Origin: Flavobacteriia bacterium
GTDB lineage: Bacteria > Bacteroidota > Bacteroidia > Flavobacteriales_D > Crocinitomicaceae
DNA: 64,000 nucleotides
Direction: 5' to 3'
Assembly: GCA_947450325.1 (NCBI GenBank)
Contig: CANFUT010000024.1
Coordinates: forward strand, 1 to 64,000
The notes under the pieces were generated by a model. The model ran no database searches, was not told the DNA's origin, and was given only the letters and a program-made list of their open reading frames with translations. The position numbers and the translations under genes are program-made. Shown here piece after piece: positions 26,450 to 34,686 of this stretch (position 1 is the stretch's first letter; the number at the start of each line of letters is the position of its first letter).

Positions 26450-27832
26450 TTAGAATTTATGAATCAAAGCGATCAGTTTTTTGAGAAAATTGGTCTTTTT
26501 TTCAGTGTAAGGTCTGTATCGGAAATTAGGATCAATCCAATTAACTTGTTTCATTACACTTTTCGTGTGCGTAAACGTTTGAAAACTAGCTTCACCATGG
26601 TAATTTCCAAAACCACTAAATCCTCGTCCTCCAAAAGGTAAATTGGCGTGTGCCAAATGCATGATTACATCGTTGATCAGCACTCCGCCACTTGGAAAAT
26701 TTTCAATGATTTTTTCAGTAAAAGCTTTACTATCAGAGAAAATATACAACGAAAGGGGATTAGGATTTTTGTTGTAGAATCGTGCTATGTCCGACTCTGA
26801 ATCATAAAAGTAAACTGGTAAAATTGGCCCAAAAATCTCTTCACTCATGAGTAAATCTTCAGTATCAAAAATTTCAACGATGGTAGGGGAAATGTACCTA
26901 GTTTCTCTATTAAAATCACCACCAAAATGAACTTCATGGTTTCCATTAAGCAATGCCGTTATTCTATCAAAATGTTTTTGATTTACGATGACACTATTTT
27001 CATTTTCGGTGAGATAAAATTTGATTTCATCTTTGCAAATCGATAAAAAGGAAGATTTTAGGGATTTTGGTATCAAAGCATAATCAGGCGCCACACAGGT
27101 TTGTCCACCATTCAGGAATTTCCCCCAAAGCAATCTTTTCACGCATCGTTTTAATTTCGCTGAATCGTGAAAAATCGCTGGAGATTTCCCTCCTAATTCC
27201 AACGTCACTGGTGTTAATTTTTCTGCTGCTTTTTGGTAGATGATTTTACCTACCTGAGTACTCCCTGTATAGAAAATATGATCAAATTCATTTTGAAGAA
27301 TCTCAGTAGTAATAACTCCATCTCCTTCAATAATTTGAACTACATCACTTGGAAATATACTTGAAATAATATCATTGACAATTTTAGAACTATTGACAGC
27401 AATTTCGCTTGGTTTTAGAAGTACTGTATTTCCACCTGCGATTGCTCCAACTAAAGGAATTAAAGTAAGATTTATTGGATAATTCCATGCGCCAATAATC
27501 AAAACAGTTCCTTTTGGTTCAGCGTATTTCTTACCAGATGCAGGAAGTAAAAACAAAGGCGTTTTCACTCGCTCTGGTTGCATATAAAATCTCAAATTTT
27601 TCTTGAAATGCTTGATTTCATCCAAAACGGGAAAAATTTCAGACAAAAAAGTTTCAAAGTGTGGCTTGTTGAAGTCGTTTTGGAGCGCTTCTTGAATTTC
27701 CTTTTCGCGAGAAATAATTGCTTTTTCGAGCAAATCAAGGTGAAATAATCTTTGTTTAAGTGTAAAGTTTTTCTTGTCTTGAAATCCTTTTTTTAGAAAT
27801 TTTACTTTCTCACTAATTGTTAGATTTTCCAT
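26450..27832 (-). CDS. Aldehyde dehydrogenase, class 3 type
   Basis: 460 residues with an NAD-dependent aldehyde dehydrogenase core. It has the NYP-containing motif IIGAWNYPINL, the TGSTQVGK cofactor site, the general base Glu in LELGGKSPAI and the nucleophile Cys in NGGQTCVAPDY. The absence of the long N-terminal extension and the C-terminal tail (KKLIALIHKF) suggest the class 3/fatty-aldehyde group. It starts inside the last 20 bases of the ureohydrolase gene, so it is in the same transcript; an aminoaldehyde from polyamine breakdown is a possible substrate, but this is inference. Confidence 0.9.
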   Translation of the reverse strand: MENLTISEKVKFLKKGFQDKKNFTLKQRLFHLDLLEKAIISREKEIQEALQNDFNKPHFETFLSEIFPVLDEIKHFKKNLRFYMQPERVKTPLFLLPASGKKYAEPKGTVLIIGAWNYPINLTLIPLVGAIAGGNTVLLKPSEIAVNSSKIVNDIISSIFPSDVVQIIEGDGVITTEILQNEFDHIFYTGSTQVGKIIYQKAAEKLTPVTLELGGKSPAIFHDSAKLKRCVKRLLWGKFLNGGQTCVAPDYALIPKSLKSSFLSICKDEIKFYLTENENSVIVNQKHFDRITALLNGNHEVHFGGDFNRETRYISPTIVEIFDTEDLLMSEEIFGPILPVYFYDSESDIARFYNKNPNPLSLYIFSDSKAFTEKIIENFPSGGVLINDVIMHLAHANLPFGGRGFSGFGNYHGEASFQTFTHTKSVMKQVNWIDPNFRYRPYTEKKTNFLKKLIALIHKF

Positions 27833-28868
27833 GAATTCTTCTGCTTTTTTCAGTTACACAAACTAAATTCCACAGGACACGCGCTCCAACATTGGCATCC
27901 CAATCATCGGCATTTCCTGGTGCAACTTCATTGAGGTCGAATCCAACGATTTTCTTACCTGCCTTTACAAGCTCGAAAAACAAATAATTGATTTCATCTA
28001 ACTCAAATCCACCAACAACTGGCGTTCCTGTGTTAGGACAAAGAAAAGGTTTTAATCCATCAATGTCAAATGATATGTAAACATTTTCAGGAAGTTGTTC
28101 AATAATTTGATTTACTTGTTGTTTCCAAGTTGTTCCATTGAATTGAGCTTCTTTCAATTCCCAATCAAAAAAAGTTTTGATTTTTGAAGGGTTGGAGTTG
28201 ATTAAATCTACTTCACTTTGAGCAATGTCGCGGATTCCAACTTGCACAAGTTTTTCTAAATTCTTGCAATTTTTGACCACATTGAACATGATACTTGCAT
28301 GTGATTGATCAAATCCTTCGTAAGCATCGCGTAAGTCAGCATGTGCATCAATTTGCAATACTCCAAACGGAAATCCTTGTTCATCAATTGCTTCAATTAA
28401 TCCAAGTGGCGTACTGTGTTCACCTCCTAAAACCGCAGGAATTTTTCCTTCGCTGATTATTTTGAGGGATTTCTCCTTCAAATTTTCTTTCAAAGCATTT
28501 TGTGCTTCGGCAACTTCAGCAAGCAAAATTTGATATTCTGGCGCATTTTCAATCTTTCCTCCATCTTCTAGAAACGCAATGTATTCAATCGCCCTAAAAC
28601 AAAGGTCTGCATTGATTTTTTTCCATTCTTCAGAGATTGGCGACATGAAAATTTTCGTTTTCCATGCATCTTCCAATTTAGGATGGTAAAAATCCAATTG
28701 CGTCGACGCGTCTAAAATTGCTTTCGGGCCATCGCTAGCTCCCTTTCCGTAAGAAGCTGTTGCGTCCCAAGGAATAGGTGTGATGATGATTTGTGCTTCG
28801 TCAGCAGTTACTGGAAAACCGAAAATATTCCCGTTGGCAATTCCAACGCCGTTTGGATCGAATGTCAT
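27813..28868 (-). CDS. speB: Ureohydrolase, agmatinase family
   Basis: 351 residues of the arginase/agmatinase/formimidoylglutamase fold. The manganese ligands are visible in GGEHS, in the D-A-H-A-D motif (IDAHADLRD) and in SFDIDGL. An inserted helical segment (about 105-150) precedes the first metal motif. Its place beside a decarboxylase-aminopropyltransferase fusion argues for agmatinase, making putrescine from agmatine. Arginase or formimidoylglutamase cannot be excluded by motifs. It overlaps the aldehyde dehydrogenase gene by 20 bases. Confidence 0.82.
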   Translation of the reverse strand: MTFDPNGVGIANGNIFGFPVTADEAQIIITPIPWDATASYGKGASDGPKAILDASTQLDFYHPKLEDAWKTKIFMSPISEEWKKINADLCFRAIEYIAFLEDGGKIENAPEYQILLAEVAEAQNALKENLKEKSLKIISEGKIPAVLGGEHSTPLGLIEAIDEQGFPFGVLQIDAHADLRDAYEGFDQSHASIMFNVVKNCKNLEKLVQVGIRDIAQSEVDLINSNPSKIKTFFDWELKEAQFNGTTWKQQVNQIIEQLPENVYISFDIDGLKPFLCPNTGTPVVGGFELDEINYLFFELVKAGKKIVGFDLNEVAPGNADDWDANVGARVLWNLVCVTEKSRRIHGKSNN

Positions 28869-28889
28869 ATGTGTTTATTGGCAAATAGG

Positions 28890-28939
28890 CAAATTGCAGA
28901 TTGCAAATTAGAAAACCTCAATTTGCAATCTGCAATTTG
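28890..28939. repeat. Perfect 20-bp inverted repeat with 10-base loop
   Basis: The arm at 28890-28909 (caaattgcagattgcaaatt) is exactly complementary to 28920-28939. It sits in the 83-base gap between the SpeD-SpeE fusion and the ureohydrolase gene and would form a strong RNA or DNA hairpin. There is no T run, so it is not a standard terminator. Confidence 0.9.
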
Positions 28940-28951
28940 TCAATCTGAAAT

Positions 28952-30232
28952 TTACTTTAAAAGTGCTTTAACAAAATTTGGTGTTGCGAAACTTCCTGTG
29001 TGAACATCAGAATTATAGTAGCGCAGACCTTTAGCTTCAACAAAAGCATCAATTTCTTCTACGTTTTTGATTTTTTTCGGATGATCCGAATCTTTCAAAC
29101 CATATTGGAAACTCCACATTCCAGTTGGATATGTAGGAACGAAGAATAAACTTACTGGTGCATTTTCTTGACCGAAAATTCCTCTTAAAGTGAAATTTAA
29201 TTCAGAGAAAGCTTTTTCATTGAATTTTGGTGATTCACCTTGAGCGATTAAAATTCCACCTGGTTTCAAAGCGTTGTAGCAATTTTGGTAAAATGAAACT
29301 GAGAACAATCCTTCCGCAGGACCAACAGGATCAGAACCATCTACAATAATAATATCGTAAGTTTCAGGAGCAGCATTTTTCGCAAAAGCGATTCCATCGT
29401 CCACCAATAATTCCAATTTAGGATTGTCGAAAGCAGCAGCGATGTTTGGTAAAAATTCTTTGCAAGACTTAATAACTTCGTCATCAATTTCAACCATCGT
29501 CACTTTCTCAACACCTTCATGGCGAAGAATTTCACGTACTGTACCACCGTCACCACCACCGATTACCAAAATGTTTTTTGCATTTCCATGTGTAAACATA
29601 GCAGGATGAGAAATCATTTCGTGGTAATGAAATTCGTCTTTTTCAGTTGTCATGACCATATCGTCTAATGCCAACATTTTACCATACTTGTATGATTCCA
29701 TGATGCGAACACGTTGGAATGGAGATTGAACGTCGTAGAAAACTTCTCCTGTAAAACGCAAAGAAAGTGCTTGATCTTCATCTTTATCTGTGAACCAAAC
29801 GTTTCTAGTGTACATTTCAGGATTTCTCCATTCAGTCGCTTTTTCACGCATAGAAGACAAATCGAAATCAGTGCGAGTCAATAATTGAATAGCGCCACGT
29901 TTCATTTCCAATGCAGAATATTGTTTTGCCCCGAAACATTCTTTTAAATAATCAAAAGAAATCCAAGCATCCATTTCACCACAAGTGAATAAATCGACAG
30001 CAGCGTAGCCATATTCTGGCCAAGTATGAATAGCTAAATGACTTTCTTGGATAACCACAACGCCAGAAACTCCATATGGAGAAAAATGGTGAAATGTAGA
30101 ATTTATCACTGTTGCACCGGCTTTTTGCGCAGCGCCAACCATGTCGCGTTCGATCGAAGAAACATCATTCATGATGTGTGGATCGCAACCCATAAACTCA
30201 ACGAGAATATGATTTCCTAAAGCATTACTCAT
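28952..30232 (-). CDS. speDE: S-adenosylmethionine decarboxylase fused to spermidine synthase
   Basis: 426 residues, two enzymes in one chain. Residues 1 to about 120 are a bacterial AdoMet decarboxylase: the proenzyme cleavage site is E63-S64-H65, which yields the pyruvoyl group, with H70-equivalent IHTWPEYG and a C at FTCG. Residues about 140-426 are an aminopropyltransferase with GGGDGG (225-230) and [13 protein letters not shown] (298-310). Together they turn putrescine plus AdoMet into spermidine. Both sites look complete. Such fusions are known in other bacterial phyla. The putrescine-forming ureohydrolase gene follows downstream. Confidence 0.93.
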   Translation of the reverse strand: MSNALGNHILVEFMGCDPHIMNDVSSIERDMVGAAQKAGATVINSTFHHFSPYGVSGVVVIQESHLAIHTWPEYGYAAVDLFTCGEMDAWISFDYLKECFGAKQYSALEMKRGAIQLLTRTDFDLSSMREKATEWRNPEMYTRNVWFTDKDEDQALSLRFTGEVFYDVQSPFQRVRIMESYKYGKMLALDDMVMTTEKDEFHYHEMISHPAMFTHGNAKNILVIGGGDGGTVREILRHEGVEKVTMVEIDDEVIKSCKEFLPNIAAAFDNPKLELLVDDGIAFAKNAAPETYDIIIVDGSDPVGPAEGLFSVSFYQNCYNALKPGGILIAQGESPKFNEKAFSELNFTLRGIFGQENAPVSLFFVPTYPTGMWSFQYGLKDSDHPKKIKNVEEIDAFVEAKGLRYYNSDVHTGSFATPNFVKALLK

Positions 30233-30709
30233 TTCTTTATTTTATTTTAAAAATTGAAGGTGCAAAAATACATGTTTCTCTGATATTTCTGACTAAAAAA
30301 TTGGATTAAAACATTGTTAATTTTTATTTTCAATCATTGGAATTGACGCAAGTAGCAATAGATTTTTTAAAATTTATATCTTTATTTTTTTTTATTTGTC
30401 AATTTTTTAAATTTATCTTTGGTAAATAGAAAGATAAGATATTGAATTTTAGTTTATTTGTAAGTTTTCAATATTTATTGTTAATAAACAGGTATTATTT
30501 TATTAATAATCTTTGTAATAATTAGCTTAAATTTGTCTCTCGAAAGAATAACGATTATTTATAATTAGAATAAATTAATTTTTCAGTTGAAAAAAATTTG
30601 GAAGTTATAATTAAAAATATTAAAATTGTAGTGTTGACATAAGGTAAGAAAAAAAACAACATTATATAAAGAAGTTCATCATCAGTAGTAGTATGAATTG
30701 TTAGGTAAG
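30233..30709. other. AT-rich gap upstream of speDE; possible small RNA on the plus strand
   Basis: No coding frame is visible. On the minus strand TATTTTTG at 30261-30268 may be the -7 element of speDE. On the plus strand TAAATTTG at 30528-30535 followed about 175 bases later by a strong terminator could define a non-coding transcript of roughly 195 nt. The sequence aggtaagaaaa occurs twice (near 30642 and 30703). No -33 element fits the plus-strand box, so the RNA is only a possibility. Confidence 0.35.
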
Positions 30710-30735
30710 AAAAACCCGGGGCCACCCGGGTTTTT
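30710..30735. terminator. Strong bidirectional terminator
   Basis: Perfect 11-base arms, aaaaacccggg and cccgggttttt, around the loop gcca. It lies 10 bases beyond the stop of the VanX-like gene and can also end any plus-strand transcript from the gap to its left. Confidence 0.92.
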
Positions 30736-30745
30736 GATTTTTAAA

Positions 30746-31504
30746 TCATTTTAGAATTTCGTATTTTACTTTAGCTGTGGCCCTGGAACAAGCGTTAAAA
30801 TGCCACCATTCTGTTTGAATATTTGTAAAATTTTCACTTCTCATCACTTTTCGAAGTAGTTTCCGATTTTCAACTTGTTCGTTCGTTAATTCTCCTATTT
30901 CAAGAAACTTTGATTCAAATTTCGGATAAGCAATTTCACGAATATCGTCGTAACCAGCGCCCATATCAAGTGCCACTCCTTGTTCATTGCAAATCGTTAA
31001 ATCAACTGCCGCTCCATAATTGTGTAAACTTCCATTTGCTGGGTTAGACACGAATTTGGTTCTTTCATTGAAAGGAATTGTATCTAATGCATCCCACATC
31101 GCTTGTTGAACAGACAGCGGACGAACACCATCATAAATCAAAAGACTGTAAGAAGGATTGATTTTTTTTAAATATTGTTGACATTTTGAGAGTCTTAAAG
31201 CAACATCTTTTTGGACATATAAATGTTGAATGTCTTTGTAAAGAATTTGGTGCATGAAATTGTCGGTTGTTGCGTATTTCAAATCAACTTGGATTGTTTT
31301 GTCAATGGTTTGAATATCTTTCAATTGATCTAGGCTTGCTCTTGGTTGTACGAATTTAGTAACAAGTTGAACTGTATCAACATCTTTTGTTTCTACCTTT
31401 AAAAATTTTGAATTATTTTGTTCAAATTTTGATTCATTTGAACTACAAGAAACCAATACAACGGTTATGATCCAAATACAGGATTTTTTCAGCTTAAAAT
31501 TCAT
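30746..31504 (-). CDS. ddpX: D-alanyl-D-alanine dipeptidase, VanX/DdpX-like lipoprotein
   Basis: 252 residues. MNFKLKKSCIWIITVVLVSC is a lipoprotein signal with the lipobox Cys at 20. The M15D peptidase motifs follow: the Arg in YDGVRPLS, zinc ligands in SLHNYGAAVDLTI (S-x-H-x6-D) and the catalytic Glu with the third ligand in EWWHF. The enzyme cleaves D-Ala-D-Ala. With no vancomycin operon nearby, it probably recycles peptidoglycan dipeptide in the periplasm and is not a resistance gene. Confidence 0.92.
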   Translation of the reverse strand: MNFKLKKSCIWIITVVLVSCSSNESKFEQNNSKFLKVETKDVDTVQLVTKFVQPRASLDQLKDIQTIDKTIQVDLKYATTDNFMHQILYKDIQHLYVQKDVALRLSKCQQYLKKINPSYSLLIYDGVRPLSVQQAMWDALDTIPFNERTKFVSNPANGSLHNYGAAVDLTICNEQGVALDMGAGYDDIREIAYPKFESKFLEIGELTNEQVENRKLLRKVMRSENFTNIQTEWWHFNACSRATAKVKYEILK

Positions 31505-31596
31505 ACTACAAATTTAAGAATTTCTAAGGCCATAATTATAGGGAAAGAATTTAATTAGTAGCTTTGAACTCAATTTGCAAATCGAAAATAATAGTT

Positions 31597-32793
31597 ATGC
31601 CAAAAATATCTCAAAAAGCGGTTGAAATGCCAGCTTCTCCAATCAGAAAATTGATGCCTTACGCTGAAAAAGCCAAAAAACAAGGTAAAATTGTTTATCA
31701 TTTAAATATTGGTCAACCTGATATTGAAACTCCTGAAGTTGCATTGAACGCAATTAGAAATTTTGATCATAAAGTGCTTGAGTATAGTCATTCAGCTGGA
31801 TTTGAGTCTTACAGAAATAATTTAGCATTATATTATCAAAAAACAGGAATTCCTGTTAATGCAGAAGATATTATTATCACAACTGGTGGTTCAGAAGCAT
31901 TGATTTTTGGTTTTATGACTACTTGTGATCCGGGAGATGAAGTGATTATCCCAGAACCATTTTACGCTAATTATAACGGTTTTGCAACAACTGCAGGTTT
32001 GAAAGTGGTACCTGTTGGTTCTAGCATTGAAAGTGGATTCGCATTGCCTCCAGTGGAAGAATTTGAGAAAAAGATTACTTCTAAAACTCGTGCAATTGTA
32101 ATCTGTAATCCAGGAAATCCAACAGGATATTTATATACGAAAGAAGAATTAGAGCAATTGAGCGAAATCGTTAAAAAACACGATTTGTTCTTGTTTGCCG
32201 ACGAAGTTTATAGAGAATTTTGTTACGACGGTGCAGTCCCTTTTTCAGTGATGAACTTGAAAGGAATTGAAGAAAATGTAATCATGATTGATTCAGTTTC
32301 AAAACGTTATTCAATGTGTGGAGCTAGAATTGGAGCTATGATTTCTAAGAATAAAGAAGTGATGTCTGCAGCCTTGAAATTCGGTCAAGCGCGTTTATCT
32401 CCGCCTACAATTGATCAAATAGCTTCAGAAGCTGCTTTGCAAACACCTCAAAAGTATTTCGATGATGTTGTTTCAGAATACGTTACAAGAAGAAACATTA
32501 TGGTTGACGGATTGAATGCTATTCCAGGTGTTTTTTGTCCAAAACCAAGTGGTGCTTTCTATTGCGTCGCAAAATTTCCAGTAGATAATGCTGAAAAATT
32601 CTGTCAATGGTTGTTAGAGGATTTTGAATATGAAGGTCAAACTGTGATGATGGCGCCCGCAAATGGATTTTATGCCACAGAAGGTGCTGGACTTCAGGAA
32701 GCTAGAATTGCTTATGTGTTGAATCAAGATTCTTTACACAAAGCTGTAAAATGTTTAGAGGAAGCATTGAAAGTTTATCCTGGAAGAGTTTAA
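31597..32793 (+). CDS. Pyridoxal-phosphate aminotransferase, class I/II (aspartate aminotransferase type)
   Basis: 398 residues from the ATG at 31597; a TAGCTTTG promoter-like box at 31559-31566 lies upstream and excludes the longer TTG-like starts. Fold-type I motifs are clear: the cofactor-stacking region TTGGSEALIFG, NPGNPTGYLYT, DEVYREFCYDG, the Schiff-base Lys in SVSKRYSMCGARIG and the terminal Arg in EARIAYVLN. It probably transaminates aspartate or a related acidic or aromatic amino acid; the exact substrate cannot be read. It is a single gene with its own terminator. Confidence 0.92.
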   Translation: MPKISQKAVEMPASPIRKLMPYAEKAKKQGKIVYHLNIGQPDIETPEVALNAIRNFDHKVLEYSHSAGFESYRNNLALYYQKTGIPVNAEDIIITTGGSEALIFGFMTTCDPGDEVIIPEPFYANYNGFATTAGLKVVPVGSSIESGFALPPVEEFEKKITSKTRAIVICNPGNPTGYLYTKEELEQLSEIVKKHDLFLFADEVYREFCYDGAVPFSVMNLKGIEENVIMIDSVSKRYSMCGARIGAMISKNKEVMSAALKFGQARLSPPTIDQIASEAALQTPQKYFDDVVSEYVTRRNIMVDGLNAIPGVFCPKPSGAFYCVAKFPVDNAEKFCQWLLEDFEYEGQTVMMAPANGFYATEGAGLQEARIAYVLNQDSLHKAVKCLEEALKVYPGRV

Positions 32794-32814
32794 AATAATA
32801 TTCTTACATATCTT

Positions 32815-32841
32815 AAAAGCCACTTTTTAGTGGCTTTTTTT
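32815..32841 (+). terminator. Terminator of the aminotransferase gene
   Basis: Ten-base arms, aaaagccact and agtggctttt, with a 4-base loop followed by T residues. Confidence 0.92.
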
Positions 32842-32896
32842 GTTTCAAAATATTACATCGAATACTTTTATTAATTTAGTGAAAAATAAATAGATC

Positions 32897-33361
32897 ATGC
32901 TTTTTTTCTTTTTCGTTTTTGCTCGAATTGCGCTGTTAGTAGCTTTTGTGCTTTCTATTTTGACAGTTTACAAAACCCTAAAGTCTTGTTCAAAACACAA
33001 TCAATTGATTGATCCAGCATTGGTTTGGTTGAGTTTAGTTCCGATTTTAAATTTCATTTGGCCTTTTTATTTCAATCCAAAAATAAGTGCAACAATCAAA
33101 AAGGAACTGGAGGAAAGACAAGGCGAATCTGGTTATGATTCATATGGTTTTGCGATTGGCTTGATTTATCCTTCGTTTGCATTGTTGTATCTCATTTACG
33201 AAATGCTCCCGTTTTTTATTCCATACTTGAGTTTGCTCTTGTTTTTTGCATTTATCATTTCATGGATTATTTTCTGGTACAAAATCGCAGAATACAAAAA
33301 GCAAATTGAATCAATGGTAGACAATGTTCATTTTAAGAACGATTTATTGGATGGTTTCTGA
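32897..33361 (+). CDS. Small membrane protein of unknown function
   Basis: 154 residues with four predicted membrane helices (about 1-22, 40-60, 84-106 and 108-130). Between helices two and three lies a charged loop (KISATIKKELEERQGESGYDS). WLSLVPILNFIWPFYF resembles DUF4870/DUF4328-type small membrane proteins, but I cannot assign a family. The C-terminal tail is charged. It stands alone between a terminator and the riboswitch. Confidence 0.75.
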   Translation: MLFFFFVFARIALLVAFVLSILTVYKTLKSCSKHNQLIDPALVWLSLVPILNFIWPFYFNPKISATIKKELEERQGESGYDSYGFAIGLIYPSFALLYLIYEMLPFFIPYLSLLLFFAFIISWIIFWYKIAEYKKQIESMVDNVHFKNDLLDGF

Positions 33362-33410
33362 TTTTTACCCTTTCTTTTTATTACAAGTAACCTCATTCCA
33401 ATTAATTCCA

Positions 33411-33418
33411 TACCTTTG
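33411..33418 (+). promoter_or_regulatory. Probable -7 promoter element of the cobalamin operon
   Basis: TACCTTTG matches TAnnTTTG and places the transcript start near 33424, just before the riboswitch P1 region. No convincing TTG is found at -33. Confidence 0.5.
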
Positions 33419-33423
33419 TATTA

Positions 33424-33600
33424 GATTTTTGGTACCATCTTTTTGGATTAAAAGGGAATCTCGTGTAAATCGAGAACTGTATCTGCAGCTGTAAGTTCTG
33501 TAAAATCTATTTCAAAATGTCACTGTCCGAAGGCCAAGGATGGGAAGGCGAAATAGAGTTGGAGCAAGTCAGAATATCTGCCAATAATCTTTGAATGAAG
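33424..33600 (+). ncRNA. Cobalamin (vitamin B12) riboswitch
   Basis: The conserved core elements occur in order. ggtacc lies at 33431. aaagggaat lies at 33451, with the paired arm ctcg-tgtaaat-cgag around 33460-33474. A gcagctgtaa segment (the B12-box side of the P4-P6 core) lies near 33485, cactg at 33521 and ggatgggaaggcg at 33538. The closing agtcagaatatctgcc box lies at about 33568-33582. The RNA binds a cobalamin and usually shuts off expression when the vitamin is plentiful. A possible expression platform follows: agggca...tgtccct near 33648-33664. It leads straight into the four-gene uptake operon. Confidence 0.93.
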
Positions 33601-33705
33601 ACTTCAGAATAAAGTCGGATTTACTTAACGGTTCATCTGTTTTTAAAAGGGCAATTTCTGTCCCTGATTTCTTCTTAGTATAATTTTTTATTTAATAATT
33701 AATGT

Positions 33706-34665
33706 ATGAAGAAGATTGTATTTACTGCTTGTTTCGCATCAATTTCGATGTTCTCAAGCGCACAATTCATAACTTTTGAGAGTTTAACTTTGCCACAGGC
33801 AGAATCGTATTACAACGGTTCAGATGGAGCTGGTGGTTTTGATGCAATGGGAATTTATTTTTCCAACGAGTACACCCAAGCTGGTGACTATTGGAGTGGT
33901 TTTGTTTATTCAAATTTGACTGATGTCACAACTCCTGGCTATGCCAATCAATACAGTGCTTTTTCTGGTTCTGGAGCAGATGCTAGTGAAAAATATGCCA
34001 TTTGCTATCCAGCAGGTAAAATAACCTTTCCTCAACTTGGAATGCCTCAAACAATAAAAATCACCAACACTACTTACGCAGGCATTTCCATGCGAGACGG
34101 AGATTCTTACGCCAAAAAATTTGGTTCACTAAATAATGCACAAGGTTTACCTGACGGAACCAATGGAGAAGATTTTTTTAAGCTGACTATCAATGGATTG
34201 AATTTTTCTAATGAAATAGTAGGTTCAATTGATGTTTATTTAGCGGATTTTCGATTTGCTGACAATAGCCAAGATTTTATTTTAAATACTTGGAAATCTG
34301 TTGATTTGACTTCATTGGGAAATGTCTACGGTTTGAGTTTTGATTTGCAATCAACTGATATTGGAGATTTTGGTATGAATACACCTGCCTATTTTGCGTT
34401 AGATGATTTGTATTTTATTCCACTAGAAAGTATTGCGGAACAAGCAAAACAAGATTTTAAAGTTTTCCCGAATCCAATCAACGATTGGTTGACGATTCAA
34501 GGTGGAAATGGCAAAGTTCAAATTGTTGATCTAACTGGAAAAGTAATTCAATCGTTTGAGCACCAAGAATTTTCTAAAATAAACGTTTCCAATTTAGAAT
34601 CAGGAACTTATTTTGTTCAAATGACAGAAGATGGAATTATTTCTTCTCAGAAATTGGTCAAATAA
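33706..34665 (+). CDS. T9SS-sorted DUF4465-like surface protein of the cobalamin operon
   Basis: 319 residues. A signal peptide (1-20, ending SSAQF) precedes a beta-sandwich region of about 220 residues. Its markers FESLTLPQAESYYNGSDGAGGF, YFSNEYTQAGDYWSGFVYS and the closing YFALDDLYF are characteristic, in my recollection, of the DUF4465 family often found in Bacteroidota cobalamin loci. A type A T9SS signal (FKVFPNPINDWLTIQGG to the end) replaces the lipoprotein signal used by gut relatives. It is the first gene after the riboswitch, probably a surface corrinoid-binding protein. Confidence 0.8.
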   Translation: MKKIVFTACFASISMFSSAQFITFESLTLPQAESYYNGSDGAGGFDAMGIYFSNEYTQAGDYWSGFVYSNLTDVTTPGYANQYSAFSGSGADASEKYAICYPAGKITFPQLGMPQTIKITNTTYAGISMRDGDSYAKKFGSLNNAQGLPDGTNGEDFFKLTINGLNFSNEIVGSIDVYLADFRFADNSQDFILNTWKSVDLTSLGNVYGLSFDLQSTDIGDFGMNTPAYFALDDLYFIPLESIAEQAKQDFKVFPNPINDWLTIQGGNGKVQIVDLTGKVIQSFEHQEFSKINVSNLESGTYFVQMTEDGIISSQKLVK

Positions 34666-34686
34666 CATTTGCTGTAGATTTTGATT

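Noticed and set aside
30746-31504. Vancomycin-resistance gene
   Set aside because: The protein is VanX-like, but no vanH, vanA or vanRS-type genes are near; a peptidoglycan-recycling dipeptidase is the simpler reading.
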